DNA of 64,000 bases from Pseudonocardia terrae (GTDB lineage: Bacteria > Actinomycetota > Actinomycetes > Mycobacteriales > Pseudonocardiaceae), in contig NZ_JAJTTE010000009.1 in NCBI RefSeq assembly GCF_021343995.1, forward strand, positions 62,001 to 126,000, read 5' to 3'. The position numbers were made by a program, and so were the translations under genes. How positions within the stretch are numbered: position 1 is the first letter of the stretch; each line of letters starts with the position of its first letter. The notes beneath the pieces are model-generated. The model was not told the DNA's origin and ran no database searches. It worked only from the letters and a program-made list of their open reading frames with translations. Shown one piece after another: positions 25,090 through 33,532 of this stretch.

Positions 25090-26440
25090 GCTCGACGACC
25101 TGCTGGGCTGGGCCGCAGAACGGTCCGGCGCGGGGGCGGCCGGGCTGCCCGAGCCGGTCCTCCGCACGACGCTCACGATCGTCGCCGACGACGTCGCCGC
25201 GATGGTCGGGGCCCACGCCGAGCCCGAGGTGCGGGCGGTCTCGGCCCAGGCCGGGGGCGCGCCGGAGGCGTCCGTGCTGGGACGTCCCGGGGTCCGGGCC
25301 GAACGGCGGCGGGCGGCGCTGGCCAACGCCGTGGCCGCCAACTGGACCGAGCTCGACGGCGGCTACCGCCCCGCCACCTGCCACGGGTCGCTGTACACGC
25401 TGCCGGCCGCGCTGGCCGAGACCGAGGCGGCCGGCGGGACGCTCGGCGACCTGCTGACCGCAGTCGCCGTCGGGTACGAGGTCGTCACCCGGGTCGCGCG
25501 CGCGTACCGCCCGCCGCTCCCGCTGGTGCTCCACCCGCACGCCACCCTGTCCCCGATCGGCGCGGCCGCCGCGGTGGCCGCCGCCCGTCGGCTGCCCACG
25601 GACGAGTTCTCCCGGGCGGTGCTCGGTGCGGCCTCGATGTCGCTCACCGGCCCGTTCGGACACGCCACCGAGGGCGCCACGGTGCGCAACGCCTGGGCGG
25701 GTGCCGGCGCGCAGCTCGGCTTCGTCGCCGTGGACATGGCCGCGGCCGGGCTGATCGCGAGCCCCGCGGTGCTCGACGAGGTGTTCGGCCGGGTCGGTGG
25801 CGCCACCGCGGACCCGGCCGCGCTCACCGCGGACCTGGGGGAGCGCTACGCGGTGCAGGACGGCTACCAGAAGCCCTACGCCTGCTGCCAGTACCTGCAC
25901 TCGAGCGTCGAGGCCGCCGCGCTGATCGCCGCCGGCTCGGCCGGCACGAAGGTCGAGCGGATCGACGTGCGGGCCCACCCCCTGGCCGCCGCCCTGCGGA
26001 ACGCCGAGCCGGAGACCACGCTGGCCGGACGCTTCTCCCTGCCCCACGCCGTCGCCACCGTCCTGGCTGCACGGGACACGGCCGCCACGGTGTTCTCCGG
26101 TGCCTCGCTCCGGGACCCGGAGGTGGCCCGGCTCCGCTCGGTCGTCGCGATCGAGGAGTGGTCCGATCCACCCGCGCCGCCGCACGACCGGCCGGCCACG
26201 GTCCGGGTGACCCTCGCCGACGGCCGTGCCCTCACGGAGACGGTCCTGTCGGCCTCCGGGGGACCGGACCGCCCCCTCACGCGCGAGGAGCTGCTCGCCA
26301 AGTACCGCACGCTCACCGGGGACGTCCGGCCCGGCTTCGCCGACCGGCTGCAGGTGCTCACCGATCCGTCGTCGCCCCTCGATCCCGGCGCCCCGCTGCG
26401 CCCGGTGCTGGACGACCTGCTGGCCGAGGGGGACCGATGA
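25082..26440 (+). CDS. MmgE/PrpD family protein, divergent active-site motif
   Basis: A 452-residue member of the 2-methylcitrate dehydratase/cis-aconitate decarboxylase/iminodisuccinate epimerase family. Fold-defining stretches are seen: ALANAVAANW, HPHATLSPIGAAAAVAAARRL, GATVRNAWAGAGAQLGFVAV and QKPYACCQYLHSSVEA. The conserved DDTH segment is here LDGGYRPATCHGS, so the Asp-Asp pair and the first His are not conserved. It immediately precedes a second, canonical PrpD homologue (ATGA overlap). The two may form a heteromer or act on two intermediates (inference). Confidence 0.85.
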   Translation: MPELDDLLGWAAERSGAGAAGLPEPVLRTTLTIVADDVAAMVGAHAEPEVRAVSAQAGGAPEASVLGRPGVRAERRRAALANAVAANWTELDGGYRPATCHGSLYTLPAALAETEAAGGTLGDLLTAVAVGYEVVTRVARAYRPPLPLVLHPHATLSPIGAAAAVAAARRLPTDEFSRAVLGAASMSLTGPFGHATEGATVRNAWAGAGAQLGFVAVDMAAAGLIASPAVLDEVFGRVGGATADPAALTADLGERYAVQDGYQKPYACCQYLHSSVEAAALIAAGSAGTKVERIDVRAHPLAAALRNAEPETTLAGRFSLPHAVATVLAARDTAATVFSGASLRDPEVARLRSVVAIEEWSDPPAPPHDRPATVRVTLADGRALTETVLSASGGPDRPLTREELLAKYRTLTGDVRPGFADRLQVLTDPSSPLDPGAPLRPVLDDLLAEGDR

Positions 26441-27804
26441 CCCGCACGACCGCGGAGATCCTGGCCGACGGCGTGCTCGGCCTGCCCGAGCGCCTGCCGG
26501 AGCCGGCCGAGGAGGCCGCCCGGTTGCACCTGCTCGACGCCCTCGGGGTCGGGCTGGCCGCCTCCCGGCTCGGGCCCGCGGCGGGCCTCCTCGGCGTCGC
26601 GCGCCCGGACGGGCCGTGCACCGTGCTCGGCGCCGCCACCGGCACGACCCCGGCCGACGCCGCACTCGTGAACGGCACCCTCGTGCACTCGCTCGAGTAC
26701 GACGACACCCACACCGGTGCGGTGATGCACGGCAGCAGCGTCCTCGCCCCGGCGGTGCTCGCGGCCGCCGAGGCCGGGAAGGCCACGGGACCGGAGACGG
26801 TGCGCGCCTTCGCCGCCGGGTGGGAGGTGCTGGTCCGGCTCGGGCTGGCCACCCCGAGCGGCTTCCAGCGCGCCGGGTTCCAGGGCACCTCGGTCGCCGG
26901 GCCGGTCGCCGGCGCCGTCGCGGTCGGCCTCCTCGCCGGCCTCGACCGTGAGGGGCTGCTCGACGCCGTCGCCGTCGCCGCGAGCTTCTCCGCGGGGAAC
27001 TTCACGTTTCTCAGCCGCGGCGCGTCGAGCAAGGCGGCCCAGGCCGGCATCGCCGCCCAGGCGGCCATCTCCGCGGTGCAGCTCGTGCAGGGCGGGATCA
27101 CGGGAGCCCGCGACGTCTTCGAGGGCGGCCGGGGGTTCTTCGGCCTCTACGCCGGGGACCCGACGGCGGCGGACCGTCTCGGTGGGCTCTGCGCCGACCT
27201 CGGATCCCGGTGGCACCTCGCGGACGCGGCCTTCAAGGGCCTGCCGTGCTGTCACTTCCTGCACCCGTTCGTCGAGGCCGTGGCGAGGCTCGGGCTGGGG
27301 GAGGACGGGCACCGGGGGATCGCTCGCATCCTCTGCCGCGTCCCGCAGGGACAGGAGGCGGTGATCGCCCTCCCGTGGGAGGCCAAGCAGGCCCCGGCCC
27401 GCGCCGACGAGGCCCGCTGGAGCCTGCCCTACGTGGTCGCGCTGCAGGCGGTCCGCGGCCGGGTGCTGCTGTCCGACTTCGCCGGTCCTCCGGATCCCGA
27501 GGTGCTCGCCGTCGCGGCCCGGGTCGACTGGGAGCCCTGGCCCGACTCCGGGTACCCGGCGCTGTTCCCCGCGGAGATCGAGGTCGTCCGCACCGACGGC
27601 AGCGTGCGGACCGTCCGGATCGACGACGTCGACGGGGGTGCCGGCCGTCCGTGGGCTTCGGAGCGGGTGGTCGAGAAGTTCCTCCGCAACTGCGAGGCGA
27701 CCGAGCTGCCGGCGGACCGGTCCGCCGGGTTCGCGGCGGAGGTGACGGGATCCGGTCTCCCCGACCCGGGCATGCTGCGGTCCCTGGTCACCGAGACGGG
27801 GTGA
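26437..27804 (+). CDS. MmgE/PrpD family protein, canonical motif
   Basis: A 455-residue PrpD-like dehydratase/decarboxylase/epimerase. It keeps the hallmark LVHSLEYDDTHTGAVMHGSS, GASSKAAQAGIAAQAAISAVQL and FKGLPCCHFLHPFVEA. Together with the isocitrate-lyase-like enzyme of unit 2 it mimics the dehydratase-lyase end of methylcitrate-type or dimethylmalate-type routes. ATG at 26437 overlaps the upstream stop. Last gene of unit 3, convergent with the LysR gene. Confidence 0.88.
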   Translation: MTRTTAEILADGVLGLPERLPEPAEEAARLHLLDALGVGLAASRLGPAAGLLGVARPDGPCTVLGAATGTTPADAALVNGTLVHSLEYDDTHTGAVMHGSSVLAPAVLAAAEAGKATGPETVRAFAAGWEVLVRLGLATPSGFQRAGFQGTSVAGPVAGAVAVGLLAGLDREGLLDAVAVAASFSAGNFTFLSRGASSKAAQAGIAAQAAISAVQLVQGGITGARDVFEGGRGFFGLYAGDPTAADRLGGLCADLGSRWHLADAAFKGLPCCHFLHPFVEAVARLGLGEDGHRGIARILCRVPQGQEAVIALPWEAKQAPARADEARWSLPYVVALQAVRGRVLLSDFAGPPDPEVLAVAARVDWEPWPDSGYPALFPAEIEVVRTDGSVRTVRIDDVDGGAGRPWASERVVEKFLRNCEATELPADRSAGFAAEVTGSGLPDPGMLRSLVTETG

Positions 27805-27811
27805 GTCGGGG

Positions 27812-27836
27812 GGCCGCCACGAGCCGTGAGGCGGCC
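27812..27836. terminator. Hairpin between convergent genes
   Basis: GGCCGCC (27812-27818) pairs with GGCGGCC (27830-27836) across an 11-nt loop. It starts 8 bp after the PrpD stop and lies 37 bp from the LysR stop, so it could end transcription from either side. No T-tract. Confidence 0.45.
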
Positions 27837-27873
27837 GGTCCTCCCGGGCCGTCGCGGAGCCCGGACGCCGGGT

Positions 27874-28803
27874 TCAGCGGGGGAGGGTGAGCTCGGGCAG
27901 CTCCGTGGCGCAGACCTGGCGGAGGGCGTCGAGACCCGCGGAGACGGCCGGCCGTCCCGCCGATCCCGCGCGGATCGCGGTGAGGACGTGCCGGGTGGGC
28001 AGGGGCGGGCCGGCGACCGGGATCCGCCGGATGTCGTGGCGGCCGGGGAGGTCGGCGAGGCGGGGGACGAGGGCGACGCCGAATCCGGCCGCGACCAGCG
28101 CGGCGCCGGTGTCCCACTCGTCGGCGTGGTGGGCGACGGTCGGCTGGAAGCCCGCGCTCGTACAGGCCAGGACGACCAGCTGGTGGTAGGCGCCGCCCGG
28201 CGACCCGACGATCCAGGGGTCGGCGGCGACCTCCTGCAGGGCGACGGCGTCCCGGCCGGCCAGCGGGTGTCCGGGACCCACGAGGACGTCGAGCGGCTCG
28301 GTGTAGAGCGGCTGCTGTTCGAAGGCGGCGTCCGAGCGTGGCGGGATGTCGGGTGTGGCCACGACGACGGCGACGTCGACCTCGCGGCCGGCGAGGAGGT
28401 CGAAGGCGCGAGCGGGTTCGTGCTCGCACAGTCGCACCGCCAGCGCGGGGTGGTGGCGGCGGAGGTGGACGAGCGCCCGTGGGGCGACGACCGCGGCGGC
28501 GGTGGAGAAGCCGCAGAGGCGAAGCGACCCGGTGAGGTCGCCCGTGCGGTGCGCGGCGAGGTCGGCCTGCGCCCGTTCCCAGGCGGCCGTGAGCGAGACG
28601 GCGTGCTCCAGCAGGGTGTGGGCCGCGGGGGTGAGCCGGACCGTGCGGCCGACCGGCTCGAGAAGGGCGACGTCGAGCTCGCGGGAGAGGGCCTGCATCT
28701 GGTGCGAGACCGCCGAGGGCGTCAGTCGGCACACCTCGGCCGCGGCCGTGACGGTGCCGTGGCCCGCGATGGCCTGGAGGACCCTCAGCCGCCGATCGAT
28801 CAT
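27874..28803 (-). CDS. LysR-family transcriptional regulator
   Basis: A 309-residue regulator. The N-terminal HTH is LRVLQAIAGHGTVTAAAEVCRLTPSAVSHQMQALSREL; the effector domain has LRLCGFSTAAAVVAP and VDVAVVVATPDIPP. ATG at 28803 is taken as the start because homology begins at IDRRLRVL; there is no SD, so a leaderless mRNA is possible. It is divergent from the sarcosine-oxidase-like gene, the classic LysR layout, and probably controls that gene and the Rieske gene. Confidence 0.88.
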   Translation of the reverse strand: MIDRRLRVLQAIAGHGTVTAAAEVCRLTPSAVSHQMQALSRELDVALLEPVGRTVRLTPAAHTLLEHAVSLTAAWERAQADLAAHRTGDLTGSLRLCGFSTAAAVVAPRALVHLRRHHPALAVRLCEHEPARAFDLLAGREVDVAVVVATPDIPPRSDAAFEQQPLYTEPLDVLVGPGHPLAGRDAVALQEVAADPWIVGSPGGAYHQLVVLACTSAGFQPTVAHHADEWDTGAALVAAGFGVALVPRLADLPGRHDIRRIPVAGPPLPTRHVLTAIRAGSAGRPAVSAGLDALRQVCATELPELTLPR

Positions 28804-28817
28804 GTACGAAGCGTACA
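28803..28817. promoter_or_regulatory. Palindrome at the LysR start
   Basis: TGTACG-AAG-CGTACA, a perfect 6-3-6 inverted repeat overlapping the first base of the LysR start codon. A regulator bound here would block LysR expression (autorepression) and could act on the divergent gene starting 113 bp away. LysR sites usually follow T-N11-A, which this only loosely fits. Confidence 0.5.
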
Positions 28818-28929
28818 AGGTCAGCTGCACCAAGTTCAGATGGACGTGAACGTTCCGTCGCCATGACACTCCTCCCACGACAGGCCGGTGCGGGGTGCGA
28901 GGCCGGCCTGTGCTCGTCACTCATCGGGG

Positions 28930-30120
28930 GTGGACGTGGACCGTTGTCAGGTGATCGTCGTCGGCTGCGGGGGCCTCGGCTCGGCCGCGCTGTACCGGCT
29001 GGCCCGTGAGTTGGGGAGCGGGGTGGTGGGCCTGGAACAGTTCGCGCTCGGGCACGACCGCGGTGCCTCGCAGGACCACTCCCGGATCATCCGGCTCGCG
29101 CAGCACCAGCCGCAGTACGCCGCCCTGGCCGGGCCGGCCTACGCGGCGTGGGCGGAGGTCGAGGCCGAGTCGCAGCAGACGCTCGTGACCCGCACCGGTG
29201 GCCTCGTCATCGAGGACCGCGAGGTGCGGCGGGGCATCGACTCCGGGACCCGCAACATCGAGGGCTACACGGCGGTGTTCGACGAGTTCGACGTCGACTA
29301 CGAGCTCCTCGACGCCGACGAGCTGCAGAGCCGCTGGCCGCAGTTCCGGCTCGACGGCGGCGAGCAGGCGCTCTACCAGTCGGAGTCCGGCATCGTCGAC
29401 GCCGCCCGGGCCAACGCGGTGCACGTCGCCCTCGCCCGGGCGCACGGCGCACAGGTCCACGAGCACACTCCGGTCCGGAGGGTGTGCCCCGACGGCGACG
29501 GCGTGCTGGTGGAGACCGACGACCGGACCTACCGCGCCGACCGTGTCGTCGTCGCCGCCGACGCCTGGACCAACCAGGTGCTGCGGGACTGCGGGGTCCG
29601 GTTGCCCCTGACGGTGACCCAGGAGCAGGTCACCTACTACGCGACCCCGCACCTCGCGGAGTTCTCGCCCGCCCGGTTCCCGGTGTTCATGTGGCACGGC
29701 GAGCACAACTTCTACGGTTTCCCCGTCTACGGCGAGGTCGCCACCAAGCTCGGCCAGCACATGGGCGGGCACGAGACCACCGCCGACGACCGCACCTTCG
29801 AGCCCGATCCCGTGCGGCAGAAGCGTTACGCGCGGTTCGTCGAGCAGCACCTGCCGCGCTTCGGCGGCCCCGAGCTCTACACGAAGACCTGCCTCTACAC
29901 GGTGCCGCCAGACCAGGACTTCGTGCTCGACACGGTCCCGGACCATCCGCAGATCACCGTCGCCGTCGGGGCCGGCCACGCCTACAAGTTCGCCGCGCTC
30001 CTCGGCGAACTGCTCGCCGACCTCGCCCTCGACCGGGCTCCCGCCCATCCGATCGAGGCCTTCTCCCTCACCCGGAGGGCGCTCACCGACCCGACGTTCG
30101 CGCGGTCCTTCCACGTCTGA
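28930..30120 (+). CDS. Monomeric sarcosine oxidase / N-methyltryptophan oxidase-like flavoenzyme
   Basis: A 396-residue amine oxidase of the MSOX/SolA family. The FAD motif is VVGCGGLGSAALYRLA, then LEQFALGHDRGASQDHSR typical of the family. Cys321 in KTCLYTVPPDQDFVLD corresponds to the cysteine that binds FAD covalently in MSOX. Lys273 and His277 in TKLGQH match the O2-activating region. It would demethylate or oxidise a secondary amine to imine plus H2O2. GTG at 28930 (or 28936) is the start; no good SD. A Rieske oxygenase follows, a pairing seen in N-methyl/betaine breakdown. Confidence 0.87.
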   Translation: MDVDRCQVIVVGCGGLGSAALYRLARELGSGVVGLEQFALGHDRGASQDHSRIIRLAQHQPQYAALAGPAYAAWAEVEAESQQTLVTRTGGLVIEDREVRRGIDSGTRNIEGYTAVFDEFDVDYELLDADELQSRWPQFRLDGGEQALYQSESGIVDAARANAVHVALARAHGAQVHEHTPVRRVCPDGDGVLVETDDRTYRADRVVVAADAWTNQVLRDCGVRLPLTVTQEQVTYYATPHLAEFSPARFPVFMWHGEHNFYGFPVYGEVATKLGQHMGGHETTADDRTFEPDPVRQKRYARFVEQHLPRFGGPELYTKTCLYTVPPDQDFVLDTVPDHPQITVAVGAGHAYKFAALLGELLADLALDRAPAHPIEAFSLTRRALTDPTFARSFHV

Positions 30121-30161
30121 GAGAGGCCTCCGCACCACACCCTCGGAAGGGACCCACTGGA

Positions 30162-31508
30162 ATGAGCAGCGCGCCGAGCACCGGGACCGCCACCGGGGCC
30201 GGGGATCCTTACGGGCCGCCCTATGCGGCGCTGCCGGCCCGCCCGGTCGACCCGGCGTCGTTCACCGACGAACGGCTGTACGCCCACACCCGGCTGCCGG
30301 TCGGGTCGGCCTCGACGCTGATCCCCGACGCCTACACCAGCCCGGAGTTCTTCGCCCTCGAACAGGAGAAGGTCCTCGCCAGCAGCTGGGTCGCGGTCGG
30401 GTGCACCGCCGACCTCGACCGGTCCGGCGCGTGCCTGGTCGCAGAGGTCGCCGGGCGCTCCGTCATCGTCACTCGCAACCGCGCCGGCGAGCTGCGCGCC
30501 TTCCACAACGTCTGCCGGCACCGGGCCGCCGCGCTCCTCGCGGCGGACGCCGCCCACGTCGGGCGGGGCGACCGGATCCGGTGCCCGTACCACGCCTGGG
30601 CCTACGACCTCGACGGCGCGTGCCTGGGCACACCGCTCTTCGCGGGCTCCGACATCCCTGCCGGCCAGGAACCGGTCTTCGACACCGCGCCGGCCCACGA
30701 CTTCGACCGGAGGGACTACGGGCTGCTCCCCGTCGCGGTCGACAGCTGGGGCTTCCTGGTGTTCGTCTGCCTCGAGCCCGACCCGGCCCCGCTCGCCGAC
30801 CATCTCGGCGACCTGCCGCAGCGGTTCGCCGCCTACGAGCTCGACCGGTGGCGACCGGAACGCCGCCGCACCTACGAGGTCGCCGCCAACTACAAGCTCG
30901 TCGGCGAGAACTTCATGGAGTACTACCACCTGCCCTGGGTGCACCCCGAGCTCAGCAAGGTCTCGCGGTTCTCCGACCACTACCGCTGGCAGGGCACCGG
31001 CATGTACACGGGCATGTGCACCACCCCCGTCTCCCGGAACGGCGACGCCGGCGGCTGGGACGGACTGCACCCGGTCGGCTCTCTCACCGGGCCGGACGCC
31101 GAGAGTGGCCGCTTCGTCTGGCTGTTCCCGACCACCGCGTTGGTCGTGCTGCCCAACCACGCCTTCGTCCTGTTCACCCGGCCCGTCGGCCCGGCCCGGA
31201 CCGTCGAGACCGCGGTCCTGCTCTGCCATCCCGACTCCCTGGCCCATCCGGACCGGGAGCCCGGCCTCGACCAGCTCGAGAAGTTCTGGGACCTCGTCAA
31301 CCGCCAGGACCTCGAGATCGTCGAGCGCGTCCAGGAGGGCCTGCGGAACCCCGCCTACCGCGGCGGGCGGATGTGCTTCCGGTTCGAGGAGCCGCTGCAC
31401 CGCTTCCAGAACATGATCGCCGACCGCATGGTCGGTCTGCGCCGGGTTCCGGAGGGCGACGCCGACACCGCACTGCGGATGTTCCCGGACCCGCCCACGC
31501 CGGACTGA
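30162..31508 (+). CDS. Rieske non-heme iron oxygenase, alpha subunit
   Basis: A 448-residue oxygenase. The Rieske [2Fe-2S] site is C118-x-H120 (NVCRHRA) and C141-x2-H144 (CPYHAW). The mononuclear iron site lies in GENFMEYYHLPWVHPEL. The size and the NxxExYHxxxxHP pattern resemble GbcA/CntA-type N-demethylases or monooxygenases acting on quaternary amines (inference). The ATG has GGAAGG upstream. No ferredoxin reductase lies nearby, so electrons must come from elsewhere in the genome. Convergent with the methionine aminopeptidase. Confidence 0.9.
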   Translation: MSSAPSTGTATGAGDPYGPPYAALPARPVDPASFTDERLYAHTRLPVGSASTLIPDAYTSPEFFALEQEKVLASSWVAVGCTADLDRSGACLVAEVAGRSVIVTRNRAGELRAFHNVCRHRAAALLAADAAHVGRGDRIRCPYHAWAYDLDGACLGTPLFAGSDIPAGQEPVFDTAPAHDFDRRDYGLLPVAVDSWGFLVFVCLEPDPAPLADHLGDLPQRFAAYELDRWRPERRRTYEVAANYKLVGENFMEYYHLPWVHPELSKVSRFSDHYRWQGTGMYTGMCTTPVSRNGDAGGWDGLHPVGSLTGPDAESGRFVWLFPTTALVVLPNHAFVLFTRPVGPARTVETAVLLCHPDSLAHPDREPGLDQLEKFWDLVNRQDLEIVERVQEGLRNPAYRGGRMCFRFEEPLHRFQNMIADRMVGLRRVPEGDADTALRMFPDPPTPD

Positions 31509-31517
31509 GGCGGCCGG

Positions 31518-32315
31518 CTACGCGGCGCCCCTCGTCGCGGGCTCCTCGGCGGCCCGCCGGGTGAGCACCAAGGGGGCGTCCTCGGTGACGGCGACCGTGT
31601 GCTCGGAATGGGCCGTGCGTGAGCCGTCGGCCGACCGGATGGTCCAGCCGTCGGGGTCGTAGACGATCCGGTCGGTCGTGCGCGCGAACCAGGGCTCGAT
31701 CGCGAGGGTGAGGCCGGGCCGGAGCGTCAGGCCGCGCCCCGCCCGGCCCTTGTTGGAGAGGTGGGGATCCTCGTGCATGGTGCGGCCGATGCCGTGACCA
31801 CCGAACTCGTCGTTGACCGGGTAACCGTGGTCATCGGCGACCGCCGAGATGGCCGCCGAGATGTCGCCCAGGCGGTTGCCCGGACGCGCCACCTCGATCG
31901 CCGCCTCCAACGCCTCCTCGGTGGCCCGGACGAGCCGCAGGTCCTCCTCGGCGGCGGTGCCGACGACGACCGTGCGCGCCGAGTCGGCCACCCAGCCGTC
32001 GATGCCGACCGCGAGGTCCGCGGTGAGCACGTCGCCGTCGCGCAGCGTGTAGTCGTGGGGCAGCCCGTGCAGGACGGCGTCGTTCACCGCCAGGCAGATG
32101 ACGTTGCGGAACGGGCCGCGCCCGAACGACGGCGCGTAGTCCCAGTAGCACGACTCCGCCCCGCGTCGCTCGATCATGCGGCGTGCGTGGAGCTCCAGGT
32201 CGAGGAGGTTGACGCCCACGTCGGCGAGCCGGCCGACCTCGGAGAGCACCTCGGCGACGAAGCGCCCGGCCACGTGCATGCGCTCGATCTCCGCAGGCGT
32301 CTTCAGTTCGATCAC
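31518..32315 (-). CDS. map: Methionine aminopeptidase, type I
   Basis: A 265-residue pita-bread-fold metalloprotease that removes N-terminal Met. Metal ligands: the two Asp in DLAVGIDGWVADSA, His in FGGHGIGRTMHEDP, Glu in LAIEPWF and Glu in AHSEHTVAVTED; the substrate-side His is in VLHGLPHDY. It lacks an N-terminal zinc-finger extension. Given its position among accessory genes and its unusual AT-rich palindromic promoter it is probably a secondary copy, not the ribosomal-protein-linked one (inference). Confidence 0.93.
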   Translation of the reverse strand: MIELKTPAEIERMHVAGRFVAEVLSEVGRLADVGVNLLDLELHARRMIERRGAESCYWDYAPSFGRGPFRNVICLAVNDAVLHGLPHDYTLRDGDVLTADLAVGIDGWVADSARTVVVGTAAEEDLRLVRATEEALEAAIEVARPGNRLGDISAAISAVADDHGYPVNDEFGGHGIGRTMHEDPHLSNKGRAGRGLTLRPGLTLAIEPWFARTTDRIVYDPDGWTIRSADGSRTAHSEHTVAVTEDAPLVLTRRAAEEPATRGAA

Positions 32316-32336
32316 GAATACCTCGCGTCCCGAGTG

Positions 32337-32385
32337 TCGGTATAGTTATACCGATACCCTAGCACGCTCCGGTATAATAATACCG
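32337..32385. promoter_or_regulatory. Two AT-rich palindromic operator candidates
   Basis: TCGGTATA-GT-TATACCGA (32337-32354) is a perfect 8-2-8 palindrome; CGGTAT-AATA-ATACCG (32370-32385) is 6-4-6 with the same arms. Their centres are 32 bp apart, about three helical turns, on one DNA face. They are the most AT-rich stretches in this part of the window and lie 22-70 bp upstream of the methionine aminopeptidase start. They may also affect the divergent gene at 32497. Confidence 0.6.
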
Positions 32386-32496
32386 CTCGCGGGTTCCCGG
32401 CGTGCCGGCCTCGCCGCTCGGCCGCCCGGGGCCGGCCGCGGGCAGGATGAGCCCGTGGGTTCCCGCGCCGCGCCCGGACATGCCTATGGTCGGAGG

Positions 32497-32874
32497 ATGA
32501 CGGCACCGACCTCGCCGCGCGTCCTGGTGATCGGCCTCGACCCCTACCGGGTCCCCGGCCCCTGGGACCCGGAGCCGGTCGCCACCGCGATCACGGAGTG
32601 GACGGCGCGGTTCGCCGAGCAGGGGATCGACGTCCGAAACTGCCTCATCGGGCTCGACGGCAGCGACGACGTCGAGGCCGTCGTCACCGCGGCGCTGCGG
32701 GACCACCCCTGGGAGTGCGTCGTGGTCGGCGGCGGCATCCGGAAGCACGAGGAGCAGCTGGACCTGTTCGAGACCGTCGTCAACCTGGTCCACCGGTACG
32801 CGCCGGACGCCGCGATCGCCTTCAACCACACGCCGTCGGACGTCGTCGAGGCGGCGGTGCGCCGACTCCCGTGA
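32497..32874 (+). CDS. Conserved hypothetical protein, Rossmann-like
   Basis: A 125-residue protein I do not recognise. It begins with a hydrophobic strand (RVLVIGLDPYRVPGPWDPEP), has a second strand/loop WECVVVGGGIRKHEEQ, and ends with FNHTPSDVVEAAVRRLP, suggesting a small alpha/beta fold. ATG at 32497 abuts CGGAGG, which is too close for a normal SD; an in-frame GTG at 32455 is the alternative. It lies between the divergent map gene and a TetR gene. Confidence 0.65.
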   Translation: MTAPTSPRVLVIGLDPYRVPGPWDPEPVATAITEWTARFAEQGIDVRNCLIGLDGSDDVEAVVTAALRDHPWECVVVGGGIRKHEEQLDLFETVVNLVHRYAPDAAIAFNHTPSDVVEAAVRRLP

Positions 32875-32947
32875 GCGACGGGAGCGGGCCTGCCCGGAAC
32901 GCCCCGTGGGTTCGATGGGACAAGGGTCGCGTCACTATGATGGCGGG

Positions 32948-33520
32948 ATGCCCCGCTGGCGACCGGATGCGCGAGAACGGCTGGTCCTGGCCGCGCTCGA
33001 CCTGTTCACCGAGCAGGGCTACGACGACACCACGGTCGCGCAGATCGCGGAGCGCGCCGGGCTGACCAGGAGCACGTTCTTCCGGCACTTCCCCGACAAG
33101 CGCGACGTCCTGGCGGCCGGCCAGGACACGCTGTCCCGCCTGCTCTCCGACGGCATCGCGGCCGCACCCGACGACGCCACGCCCCTGGCCGCGGTCGCCG
33201 CGGGCCTGGAGGCCGCGGGGCGCGCCATGACGTCGTTCAACCGCGAGCTCGCGCCGAAGCTCGGCGCCGCCATCGCCGCCAGCACCGAGCTCCAGGAGCG
33301 CGACGCGCTCAAGCAGGTCGGGCTCGCCGCGGCGATGGCCGCGGCCCTGCGCGCCCGTGGCGTGCCGGACCCGGCGGCCGGCCTCGCCGCCGAGCTCGGC
33401 GTCCTCGCCTTCAAGACGGCGTACGCCCGCTGGTCCGCGCCCGACAACCGGCAGGAGCTCGGCGAGCTGGCCCGCGCGTCGCTCCTCGAGCTGCACGCCG
33501 CGAGCACCGAGCTCACCTGA
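32948..33520 (+). CDS. TetR-family transcriptional regulator
   Basis: A 190-residue regulator. The HTH is RERLVLAALDLFTEQGYDDTTVAQIAERAGLTRSTFFRHFPDKRDVLA, followed by an all-helical ligand domain. ATG at 32948 is chosen because homology starts at PRWRPDARE; an ATG 42 bases earlier is in frame. It is convergent with the methyltransferase gene 12 bp away. Target unknown. Confidence 0.88.
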   Translation: MPRWRPDARERLVLAALDLFTEQGYDDTTVAQIAERAGLTRSTFFRHFPDKRDVLAAGQDTLSRLLSDGIAAAPDDATPLAAVAAGLEAAGRAMTSFNRELAPKLGAAIAASTELQERDALKQVGLAAAMAAALRARGVPDPAAGLAAELGVLAFKTAYARWSAPDNRQELGELARASLLELHAASTELT

Positions 33521-33532
33521 GCCGACCCGGGA

